NCBI GenBank assembly: GCA_002411515.1
Contig: DHTF01000127.1
Coordinates: 16,266-34,403, forward strand
Length of the DNA: 18,138 nt
Source of the DNA: Proteiniphilum sp. UBA5267
GTDB lineage: Bacteria > Bacteroidota > Bacteroidia > Bacteroidales > Dysgonomonadaceae
Direction: 5' to 3'
The notes beneath the pieces are model-generated. The model was not told the origin of the DNA and ran no database searches. It saw nothing but the letters and a program-made list of their open reading frames with translations. Shown piece by piece: positions 8,435 through 15,815 of this stretch. Every line of letters starts with the position of its first letter. Within the stretch, counting starts at the first letter, position 1. A program made the translations under genes and the position numbers.

Positions 8435-8466
8435 CAAAGATAACATATTCAACCCACCTAAAACAA
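8435..8466 (-). promoter_or_regulatory. Predicted promoter of the DUF3244/AraC operon
   Basis: TATCTTTG on the minus strand (8442-8435) matches TAnnTTTG, with a TTG at 8466-8464, 21 nt upstream. The predicted start is about 75-80 nt before the ATG at 8351. No convincing terminator for the upstream TPR gene (ending at 8547) is seen in this gap, so read-through is possible. Confidence 0.6.
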
Positions 8467-8546
8467 TAGCTTCGTGCAAATTTAACGCCTAGAAAGCATC
8501 TATAATACTAATTTACTGATTATTACAAAACTTGCTTTTAACGGCC

Positions 8547-10223
8547 TTACTCGGGGAAAATGGCGGTGTTGAATCCCTTTTCTGTCATTTTTTTCTTCAA
8601 TTGCGACTTTCTTACCCTGATACTTTCGAGTGTTGTGTTCATAAAAGTCGCCAGTTGGCGATTGTCGGCATCGCATGCGAGCAGCATCAACAATATTTTT
8701 TCGTTGGCATTAAAAAAACCTTCCTTGTCGGTCAAGTGGGTGTAGGCATAAAATGTTTCGTCGTCGGTTGCAAGCATCTTGGTGATGTCTCGCAATTCTG
8801 CATCGGTGTTTTTCACAATCTTCTCCAGCTCTTTGTAGACCTTGGGATGAGAAGAAATGTATCGTTGGGAGAGCGATTCCACTTCTCCATGGAGAGAGGT
8901 GAGCTTGTCAGAGATATGGCTGTAAAGCTGCAACAACCATTTACGTTTACCCGCCTCCTCTTTGAGTATGTTTGCCTGTAACTGCTGCTGCTGCAGCGTG
9001 AGTTCGGCCTGCTGTAATTTCATCCGGCTGATTTTCCGTGCTCGCCAGGCATACATTGTGACGATAACCAGCACAATCATAAGCAGCAAAGCCCCAATGA
9101 TGATGCGAAAACTTTGTTGTCGAGCCCTCAGTGTGGCATTCTCCGCCTCGGTAAGGTCGTATTTTTTTTCCAGCTCCGCAATCTGGGTGTTCAATCGTTC
9201 AGTAACTGAATTTTTATAGAATTCAGCCGCTTTTTTTCGAAAACTGTTAGCCAATTCAAAATCAGATTGTTTTTCTGCAATATTCGCTACATTCTGAAAA
9301 TATAAATGATTTTGCCTGTAAGTGCTATCTTCAATTAACTCTATAGCCTTTTGTGCGTAATACATCGCACTGTCTAATTGACCAAAACCAACGTATCTGT
9401 CTGAAATATTAAAATAAACTCTTGAAACGTCCAAGATCTCCTCTTGGGCATTGTAAAGTCCTAATTTTTCTTTTTCACGGTCCAATGCTTTTTCTGGTTC
9501 ATCTATGATATCATAATAAATTGACTGTGCGTTAAGTATGAAGTAGTCTTTCTCTGGAAGTCTATGAAAAAAATTGGAAAGTGAATCAAGGTATAATTTC
9601 CCTTTCTTGAAATCCTTTTGTTGCATTTCATTCCAGTAAAGGGCCAGATAGGTATCAAACACATGAGTAGAATCATTTTCTCTTCGAGCATAATAGAGTG
9701 TCTGCTGAAAATAATCGTAGGCATTGGAATAATTCCGGTTGTTGTAGTGGATATTTCCCAAAAAGTAATTGACGAGGTAACCCAATGAAGGATCAGGCGG
9801 ATAAAGAGAACTCAAAAGCCGATTTGCTTCTTTAAGCGGTTCAAAAACCGTGCTATCCTTCACTCCCATGCGGGTACGTACAATCCCCTGGTAAGCCAGG
9901 GAACGGATATAGTTTCTGTTTTTGGGATCGTGTTGCCGGTAATATTCACTGACGGCGTTAACGAGTGAGTCGCTGGTGAAGTTGACATAGGTCTTGTCGT
10001 CGGAAATCACCTTCAATAAACCGTAATAAGCTCTATTTGACCGTGACAGATCGTGATAATCGATCAACTGTAAACTGTCCCGTACTACCGAGGGGTGCAC
10101 ATCTATTATCGCATCATACGTAATCAAACGTTGAAGCATATTCTTGTGGCCATTGTTACTGCATGATGTTATCAAAACAAAAGCCATCAACGAGGTGAGA
10201 GTCAAAATTAGAGCGCGCTGCAT
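8547..10223 (-). CDS. Membrane TPR protein with C-terminal LuxR-like HTH, putative regulator
   Basis: A 558-aa protein with an N-terminal lipoprotein-type signal (LITSC, lipobox Cys 21). Residues about 30-340 are helical repeats of TPR type, for example GYLVNYFLGNIHYNNRNYSN and LDSAMYYAQKAIELIED. One membrane segment spans about 372-393 (FRIIIGALLLMIVLVIVTMY), followed by basic WRARK, so the C-terminus should be cytoplasmic and the repeats periplasmic. A Gln-rich coiled coil follows (about 398-430). The last 55 residues resemble a LuxR/GerE helix-turn-helix (LLACDADNRQLATFMNTTLE and the basic KSQLKKKM ending at 546). Such proteins are common beside SusC/SusD operons in Bacteroidetes. Its gene is divergent from the susC-like operon, so regulation of that operon is the simplest inference. 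The signal, DNA site and whether the Cys is lipidated are unknown. Confidence 0.8.
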   Translation of the reverse strand: MQRALILTLTSLMAFVLITSCSNNGHKNMLQRLITYDAIIDVHPSVVRDSLQLIDYHDLSRSNRAYYGLLKVISDDKTYVNFTSDSLVNAVSEYYRQHDPKNRNYIRSLAYQGIVRTRMGVKDSTVFEPLKEANRLLSSLYPPDPSLGYLVNYFLGNIHYNNRNYSNAYDYFQQTLYYARRENDSTHVFDTYLALYWNEMQQKDFKKGKLYLDSLSNFFHRLPEKDYFILNAQSIYYDIIDEPEKALDREKEKLGLYNAQEEILDVSRVYFNISDRYVGFGQLDSAMYYAQKAIELIEDSTYRQNHLYFQNVANIAEKQSDFELANSFRKKAAEFYKNSVTERLNTQIAELEKKYDLTEAENATLRARQQSFRIIIGALLLMIVLVIVTMYAWRARKISRMKLQQAELTLQQQQLQANILKEEAGKRKWLLQLYSHISDKLTSLHGEVESLSQRYISSHPKVYKELEKIVKNTDAELRDITKMLATDDETFYAYTHLTDKEGFFNANEKILLMLLACDADNRQLATFMNTTLESIRVRKSQLKKKMTEKGFNTAIFPE

Positions 10224-10238
10224 CCCTTCAACTTATCT

Positions 10239-10258
10239 AAGGTTGCAAATATAACCTT
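10239..10258 (-). promoter_or_regulatory. Predicted promoter of the TPR-HTH gene with flanking dyad
   Basis: TATATTTG on the minus strand (10253-10246) matches the -7 consensus, about 22 nt before the ATG. It is bracketed by AAGGTT (10239-10244) and AACCTT (10253-10258), a perfect 6-bp inverted repeat with an 8-nt spacer. No good -33 TTG is seen at 19-21 nt, which would fit an activator-dependent or autoregulated promoter. Confidence 0.5.
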
Positions 10259-10410
10259 TTCTTCAAGAAAGAACTTCCATTTTGAACAAAAGATATTTTT
10301 GGTATTAAGCAGATATTACAAAATCTCCAAAGACAACTATAATATGAAACTACATAGATTTGAATATGGTCATAATGTTATTCCAATAAAACGATAGAAA
10401 TATTTTATGA

Positions 10411-10437
10411 CTGATTATAATTATTTGTTATAATCAG
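10411..10437. repeat. Perfect 10-bp inverted repeat in the divergent region
   Basis: CTGATTATAA (10411-10420) and TTATAATCAG (10428-10437) are exact reverse complements separated by 7 nt. It could be an operator or an RNA hairpin; there is no adjoining T-tract, so a terminator is unlikely. A second short dyad, AGAGC-TG-GCTCT, follows at 10438-10449. Confidence 0.65.
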
Positions 10438-10527
10438 AGAGCTGGCTCTTCTTATACCTTTCGAAAAGAATCCAGCCTTAATCATCACGCAATTTGCACT
10501 GAAAAAGAGATTTATTCTGTGAAAATG

Positions 10528-10558
10528 TTGGAATGTGTCCGTATAGAATATATCTTTG
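10528..10558 (+). promoter_or_regulatory. Consensus promoter inside the divergent region
   Basis: TTG (10528-10530), 20 nt spacer and TATCTTTG (10551-10558) form the best match to the Bacteroidetes -33/-7 consensus in this intergenic region, better than the element closest to susC. Transcription would start near 10564 and run toward susC, through the hairpin at 10651-10674. Confidence 0.5.
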
Positions 10559-10563
10559 TCAAT

Positions 10564-10678
10564 TTTATACACAAATGTTAAGTCAATATAGGGGTAAAAC
10601 TACATATTTCAATTATAAATATATAGCTGCTGGAGAAATGAATATGAGACAAAAAACACTCGAATGTGTTTTTTTAAT
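10564..10678 (+). ncRNA. Candidate small RNA or attenuated susC leader
   Basis: This is the interval between the predicted start of the promoter at 10528-10558 and the end of a terminator-like hairpin, about 115 nt. It lies entirely within the divergent region. It may be an independent small RNA or the leader of a longer susC transcript that ends early under some condition. A 38-codon frame (10575-10691) crosses it but has no clear ribosome-binding site. Proposed from promoter and hairpin positions only. Confidence 0.3.
10651..10674 (+). terminator. Terminator-like hairpin upstream of the susC promoter
   Basis: AAAAAACAC (10651-10659) pairs with GTGTTTTTT (10666-10674) around a 6-nt loop; T continues to 10675. 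The stem is AT-rich with only two G-C pairs, but the T-run fits an intrinsic terminator. Because the arms are A-run and T-run, it could act on either strand. Confidence 0.45.
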
Positions 10679-10718
10679 AAATAATATGTAAAATGTCGTG
10701 TATTTTAGATTAATAGCA

Positions 10719-10738
10719 TATATTTGCAAAGCAAGTAT
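10719..10738 (+). promoter_or_regulatory. Predicted susC-operon promoter with overlapping dyad
   Basis: TATATTTG at 10719-10726 matches TAnnTTTG; no TTG is found at the -33 position. ATATTTGC (10720-10727) and GCAAGTAT (10731-10738) form an inverted repeat with 7 of 8 matches around AAA, covering the -7 element and predicted start. The 11-mer TATATTTGCAA is shared with the promoter of the divergent TPR-HTH gene. Confidence 0.5.
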
Positions 10739-10911
10739 GACAGTTTAATTATGTTAATGTAGAATATTCTATTTATGGGAAAGACTTTCATTATGAACCT
10801 TAATAAAAAGTTATTCAATTATTTAAAATAAAGATCACCTATCCCGTAATTTTTTAAGCTTTGTTATAGATGTTAGAACTGTATAATGTGACCAATTTAA
10901 ATGTAGAGTTT

Positions 10912-13900
10912 ATGAAAAGAAAACTAATGTTGTGTTTCTCCCTTTTCTTCTTAGGAATAGGGATTATAACTGCTCAGACACAAGTGCGAGGTACCGTTGT
11001 CGATGAAATAGGAGAACCTGTTATAGGGGCGACTATCTTAATCAAAGGAACCAGCCAGGGTACTGTGACCGATATTGACGGTAAATTCGCACTTGCAGCT
11101 CCTGCAAATGGAAACTTAATTGTCTCTTATGTCGGAATGCGCACCCAGGAGGTCGCCGTCCGACCAATTCTTAATATCACTATGTCAGCTGATAGTGAAA
11201 TGCTGCAGGAAGTTGTTGTGACAGGATTGCAACAGATTGACAAGAGACTCTTTACCGGCGCAGCCAACAAGTTGAGTGCCGATGAAGTAAAACTGGACGG
11301 TATACCAGAGATTAGCCGGGCATTGGAAGGTCGTGCTGCAGGTGTATCGGTCCAAAACGTATCAGGTACATTTGGTACCGCTCCCAAAATACGTGTTCGC
11401 GGTGCTACATCTATTTATGGCAGCTCTAAACCACTGTGGGTTGTGGATGGTGTGATTATGGAAGATGTGACGGAAGTGAGTTCTGATGACCTTTCCTCTG
11501 GTGATGCCAATACATTGATCAGTTCCGCTATCGCTGGACTGAATGCTGATGATATCGAAAGTTTTCAAATACTAAAAGATGGTTCTGCTACCTCCATTTA
11601 TGGTGCTCGAGCCATGGCAGGAGTTATTGTTGTTACTACTAAAAAGGGAAAGGCTGGAACCAACAAAATTTCCTATACTGGTGAATACTCTATGCGTCTA
11701 AAACCAGACTACAACAATTTTAATATTATGAACTCCCAGGAACAGATGGGTGTTTACCGTGAAATGGAAGCCAATGGCTACCTCAATCTCGCAGAAACAT
11801 ACCGAGCTTCCAACAGTGGAGTATACGGCAAGATGTATCATTTGATTAACACATATGATGCTACAAACGGGCAATTCGGCATCGAAAATTCTTTAGCCAG
11901 CCGCAATGCCTACCTTAAAGAGGCAGAATATCGTAACACTGACTGGTTCGATTTATTATTCAATAATAGTGTATCTCAGAATCATGCAATCAGTCTCTCA
12001 AGTGGTACAGAGAAGGCATCCTATTATACATCGATGAGTTTCATGAACGACCCGGGTTGGTCGGAGCAGAGCAAGGTTAACCGTTATACAACGAACATGA
12101 ATGCGTTATACCGCATTTTTGATAATCTATCTCTTAATCTGATCGGAAACGGTTCATATCGTAAACAGAAAGCACCGGGGACCTTAAGTCAGAACATTGA
12201 TGTAGTTAGCGGACAAGTAAAGCGCGACTTTGATATCAATCCCTATTCATATGCATTAAATACTTCACGTGCGCTTGATCCTAATACACAATATGTAAGA
12301 AACTATGCTCCTTTCAATATAATAAATGAGCTAAACAACAATTACATTGACCTGGACGTGGTTGATATTCGATTTCAAGGTGAATTGAAATGGAGAATGC
12401 TACGCAAGTTAGAAGCCTCAGCATTATTTGCTTATAAATACTCTGCAACAAACCAAGGACATCATGTGAAAGATTATTCCAATCAGGCTATGGCTTACAG
12501 AGCTATGGATGATGCAACCATGCGTGATGCAAATCCCTGGTTATATACTGATCCGGATAACCCCAATTCATTGCCTGTTACAGTTATGCCGTATGGCGGA
12601 TTCTACAACGAAACTAAATATGCAATGAATGGTTATGATTTCCGTGCTACATTGAATTACAATGATGTATACAATGAAGATCATATCGTCAATTTCTTCG
12701 GTGGGAGTGAGGTCAACTCTGTAGATAGAAAAAACACTTCCTTCGATGGAATTGCCATGCAGTATGAGATGGGTATGCTTCCCGCGTTTGATTATAGGTA
12801 TTTTAAACAATTGAGCGAAGAGAATGCCCAATATTATGATGTGAACGAAACACGTGGACGACAAGTGGCCTTTTTCGGTACATCTACCTATTCTTATCAG
12901 GGAAAATATACAATCAATGGCACCATTCGGTATGAAGGTTCTAACAAGCTGGGTAAGAGCCGAGAAGCTAGATGGCTTCCAACATGGAACCTATCTGGTG
13001 CATGGAATGCACACGAAGAGGCTTTCTTTGAGTCACTCATGCCAGCACTTACAAATCTTACATTAAAAGGCTCCTATTCACTTACAGCCGACAGGGGACC
13101 TGCCTCAGTAACTAACTCCCGCGTTGTGATAGGCAGTTACAATCCCTGGAGACCCTTTACAGGGGTAAAAGAATCAGGACTCCAGATTATTGATCTGGAG
13201 AATAGCGAGTTGACCTATGAAAAAAAGCATGAGCTCAATATTGGAGTTGATCTTGGATTTCTAAACAACAGAATCAATTTTTCAGCCGACTGGTATAAGA
13301 GAAACAATTTCGATCTGATTGGTTTGATTAACACAATGGGTATTGGAGGACAAATTACCAAGTTCGCAAACGTTGCAAGTATGAAATCACATGGAATTGA
13401 ATTTACATTATCAACCAGGAATATTGTAACCCCGGATTTTAAATGGAACAGCAATTTCATATTCTCCAATGCAAAGAACGAAGTAACTGAACTCGATGCA
13501 AACACACGTGTAATAGAAATGATAACAGGTACTGGTTTTACGATGAAGGGTTACCCTGTAAGATCACTATTCTCCATGGATTTTCAGGGTCTAAACGATG
13601 AAGGATTACCTACTTTCCTTAATGATAAAGGAGAGTTGACTGTTTCGGACATTAATTTTCAGGAAAGGGAAATAAAAGATCACCTGATCTATGAAGGTCC
13701 AACCGATCCTACTATCACCGGTAGTTTTGGGAATATTCTGAGTTACAAGAATATCAGGTTAAATGTTTTCATGACCTATTCTTTTGGGAATATGATCCGT
13801 CTTGACCCCGTTTTCAGCAACAGGTATTCTGACCTGGATGCCATGCCCAAAGAATTTAAGAACAGATGGACTATTCCGGGTGACGAAGAGATTACATCAG

Positions 13901-14223
13901 TTCCAGTAATTGCCGATAGGAGGCTAAATGCTCGAGACAGCAGGCTTGACTACGCATATAATGCATATAATTTTTCCAGTGCTCGTGTAGCAAAAGGTGA
14001 TTTCATTAGAATGAAAGAGATTTCACTCTCTTACGATTTCCCCAAAAGTTTGGCTGCCTCAATGAAAATGAGCGACCTATCTTTGAAACTTCAGGCAACC
14101 AACCTATTCCTGATTTATGCCGATGATAAATTGAATGGGCAGGATCCCGAATTCTTTAACACGGGAGGCGTGGCCGCTCCGGTCCCCAAGCAATTCACCC
14201 TTACTTTGAGATTTGGACTATAA
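10912..14223 (+). CDS. SusC/RagA-family TonB-dependent outer-membrane transporter
   Basis: A 1103-aa outer-membrane transporter that, with its SusD-like partner, should import an oligomeric nutrient using TonB energy. The signal peptide is residues 1-21 (MKRKLMLCFSLFFLGIGIITA). A carboxypeptidase-regulatory-like domain (about 24-97) contains VRGTVVDEIGEPVIGATI. A TonB-box-like LQEVVVTG is at 98-105, then the plug with WVVDGVIM (176-183) and LKDGSATSIYGARAMAGVIV (221-240), followed by the barrel ending in FTLTLRFGL. About 37 residues separate the two plug signatures, longer than I recall for classical SusC. I chose the ATG at 10912 because it begins the signal peptide; an in-frame ATG at 10870 would put 14 residues in front of it. 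It is first in a four-gene operon; the SusD-like start follows 13 nt after its stop. Substrate unknown. Confidence 0.95.
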   Translation: MKRKLMLCFSLFFLGIGIITAQTQVRGTVVDEIGEPVIGATILIKGTSQGTVTDIDGKFALAAPANGNLIVSYVGMRTQEVAVRPILNITMSADSEMLQEVVVTGLQQIDKRLFTGAANKLSADEVKLDGIPEISRALEGRAAGVSVQNVSGTFGTAPKIRVRGATSIYGSSKPLWVVDGVIMEDVTEVSSDDLSSGDANTLISSAIAGLNADDIESFQILKDGSATSIYGARAMAGVIVVTTKKGKAGTNKISYTGEYSMRLKPDYNNFNIMNSQEQMGVYREMEANGYLNLAETYRASNSGVYGKMYHLINTYDATNGQFGIENSLASRNAYLKEAEYRNTDWFDLLFNNSVSQNHAISLSSGTEKASYYTSMSFMNDPGWSEQSKVNRYTTNMNALYRIFDNLSLNLIGNGSYRKQKAPGTLSQNIDVVSGQVKRDFDINPYSYALNTSRALDPNTQYVRNYAPFNIINELNNNYIDLDVVDIRFQGELKWRMLRKLEASALFAYKYSATNQGHHVKDYSNQAMAYRAMDDATMRDANPWLYTDPDNPNSLPVTVMPYGGFYNETKYAMNGYDFRATLNYNDVYNEDHIVNFFGGSEVNSVDRKNTSFDGIAMQYEMGMLPAFDYRYFKQLSEENAQYYDVNETRGRQVAFFGTSTYSYQGKYTINGTIRYEGSNKLGKSREARWLPTWNLSGAWNAHEEAFFESLMPALTNLTLKGSYSLTADRGPASVTNSRVVIGSYNPWRPFTGVKESGLQIIDLENSELTYEKKHELNIGVDLGFLNNRINFSADWYKRNNFDLIGLINTMGIGGQITKFANVASMKSHGIEFTLSTRNIVTPDFKWNSNFIFSNAKNEVTELDANTRVIEMITGTGFTMKGYPVRSLFSMDFQGLNDEGLPTFLNDKGELTVSDINFQEREIKDHLIYEGPTDPTITGSFGNILSYKNIRLNVFMTYSFGNMIRLDPVFSNRYSDLDAMPKEFKNRWTIPGDEEITSVPVIADRRLNARDSRLDYAYNAYNFSSARVAKGDFIRMKEISLSYDFPKSLAASMKMSDLSLKLQATNLFLIYADDKLNGQDPEFFNTGGVAAPVPKQFTLTLRFGL

Positions 14224-14236
14224 AATACTATCTGAT

Positions 14237-15790
14237 ATGAAAAAAAATATTTCCACCATACTGATCATTGGCTTATTAGGGTTATTGGCATCTTGCAACG
14301 ACTTTCTCGATACGATGCCCGATAACAGAGCCGAAGTGAATACCGTAGAGAAAGTGACAAAATTGCTGGTCTCTGCATACCCAACGAATAGTGTGACTAT
14401 TATCGCTGAGATGTCCTCCGATAATGCGATGGACAACGGTGCTAACTTTACACCATACAACCAGGAACAAGAAGATGCCTATTTATGGAAAGATATCACT
14501 ACAACTGGAAATGATGCACCTAAGGCAATCTGGGATGCACATTATGGTGCAATTGCGGCCGCAAATCAAGCTCTCCAGGCTATTGAAGATATGGGTGATC
14601 CTGCTAACTTGCAACCCCAAAAGGGTGAAGCGCTTATCGCACGTGCATACAGCCACTTTGTGCTTTCCACACTATTCTGCTTGCCTTTCAATCCGGAAAC
14701 TGCAGATATTGATATGGGTATTCCCTACTCTGAAGCTCCCGAGACTCAGGTCTCAATTGAGTACGAGAGAGGAACCATGGCTGAACTTTATGAGAAGATT
14801 AATTCGGATATTGAAACAGGCATACCACTAATCAATGATGCCATTTACTCTGTACCGAAGTACCACTTCAACAAGAAAGCGGCTAATGCATTTGCAGCCC
14901 GTTTCAATCTATTCTATCACAAGTATGACAATGTAATCAAATATGCCAATGAAGTTGTTGGACCTAATCCAGCTAACGCGCTGCGGAACTGGGCAGGATA
15001 TGATCAACTCGCTAGCAATTGGCAGGTTCGTGCTGACGCTTATATAAACTCCAGCGAAACGGCTAATCTACTTTTGCTACCAGTTTACTCAGCATATCCT
15101 TATATTCTTGGACCCTACTCCATCGGTCAAAGATATGGACATTCAAGGGATATTATGATGAACGAATCGGTACGTGCTCCAGGCCTTTGGGGTGCATATC
15201 AGAATCAATACGCTTTCAGTGTGTGGGGACTGGAACAAAAATTTGCGGTACCCAAAGTGGGAGCATATTTTGAGTATACCGACAAGGTCGCAGGTATTGG
15301 ATTTCTACATGGAGTTTATATCGGTTTTACAAGTGATGAAACTTTGCTTTGCCGTGCAGAAGCCTATATACTGAAAGGTGAATTTGAACAGGGAGTAGCT
15401 GACATTAACACCTGGATAGGCAACCGCACCCGTGTGCAGGGGAACTTTACAAAAGAGGATATTGTGGATTTCTATTCGAATATTCCTTATACACCCCTTG
15501 GTAACATTGAGTCTGCTTCACAACGTACAGTGAAAAAGGAACTTAATCCGCAGGGCTTTGTAATAACGGAAGGGGATCAGGAGAATCTAATACAGTGTGT
15601 GCTGCATATCCGCAGGGTAGAAACCATGCATGACGGCTTACGCTGGTCCGACATCAAGCGATATGGAATTGAAATCGCACATAATAGAGATGGACAAGCT
15701 GATGATCTTCTTTTGAAAGAAGATCCGAGAAGAGCAGTACAACTTCCACAGGACGTAATAGATGCCGGACTTGCTGCTAACCCAAGATGA
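14237..15790 (+). CDS. SusD/RagB-family nutrient-binding outer-membrane lipoprotein
   Basis: A 517-aa surface lipoprotein expected to form the lid over the SusC-like transporter and bind its substrate. The signal peptide ends in LLASC (lipid-modified Cys 20), followed by NDFLDTMPDNR, typical of SusD N-termini. The TPR-like helices show the usual landmarks: AYSHFVLSTLFCLPFNPE, INSDIETGIPLI, FNKKAANAFAARFNLF, LLCRAEAYILKGEFEQGVAD, and near the end MHDGLRWSDIKRYGIE and RRAVQLPQDVIDAG. I chose the ATG at 14237 rather than 14213 because it begins the signal peptide and avoids overlap with the susC stop. The metallohydrolase gene starts 25 nt downstream, in the same operon. The ligand cannot be read from sequence. 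Confidence 0.95.
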   Translation: MKKNISTILIIGLLGLLASCNDFLDTMPDNRAEVNTVEKVTKLLVSAYPTNSVTIIAEMSSDNAMDNGANFTPYNQEQEDAYLWKDITTTGNDAPKAIWDAHYGAIAAANQALQAIEDMGDPANLQPQKGEALIARAYSHFVLSTLFCLPFNPETADIDMGIPYSEAPETQVSIEYERGTMAELYEKINSDIETGIPLINDAIYSVPKYHFNKKAANAFAARFNLFYHKYDNVIKYANEVVGPNPANALRNWAGYDQLASNWQVRADAYINSSETANLLLLPVYSAYPYILGPYSIGQRYGHSRDIMMNESVRAPGLWGAYQNQYAFSVWGLEQKFAVPKVGAYFEYTDKVAGIGFLHGVYIGFTSDETLLCRAEAYILKGEFEQGVADINTWIGNRTRVQGNFTKEDIVDFYSNIPYTPLGNIESASQRTVKKELNPQGFVITEGDQENLIQCVLHIRRVETMHDGLRWSDIKRYGIEIAHNRDGQADDLLLKEDPRRAVQLPQDVIDAGLAANPR

Positions 15791-15815
15791 TAATTTTGAT
15801 AAAAAAAAGACTTGT

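Larger units (their letters stand above)
10224..10911. other. AT-rich divergent regulatory region, no gene of usual size
   Basis: This 688-bp stretch between the TPR-HTH gene and the susC-like gene has no reading frame with a recognisable product. It contains two outward promoter elements (10246-10253 minus, 10719-10726 plus), an additional internal plus-strand promoter (10528-10558), a perfect 10-bp dyad (10411-10437) and a terminator-like hairpin (10651-10674). By eye it is much richer in A and T than the flanking genes. The predicted susC leader (from about 10732) is about 180 nt long. Confidence 0.7.

Noticed and set aside
8975..9000. CTG-rich short repeat inside the TPR-HTH gene
   Set aside because: It encodes the glutamine-rich coiled coil; too few units to call a microsatellite.
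10355..10362. TAGATTTG, another match to the -7 consensus on the plus strand
   Set aside because: No -33 TTG at a suitable distance and no downstream feature that would make a transcript.
10575..10691. A 38-codon frame in the divergent region, possible leader peptide
   Set aside because: It has no clear ribosome-binding site, runs across the hairpin and has an ordinary AT-rich composition; a frame of this length is expected by chance.
10775..10831. An 18-codon frame in the susC leader
   Set aside because: Too short to support, with no run of regulatory codons suggesting a leader peptide.
10839..10847. CTATCCCGT in the susC leader, reverse complement of ACGGGATAG at 16703-16711 between the last two operon genes
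   Set aside because: A 9-nt match is within chance expectation for the noncoding DNA compared, and nothing else at either place supports a shared site.
12568..13505. Minus-strand frames of about 96-98 codons within the transporter gene
   Set aside because: They are opposite conserved barrel-coding sequence and have no recognisable product.
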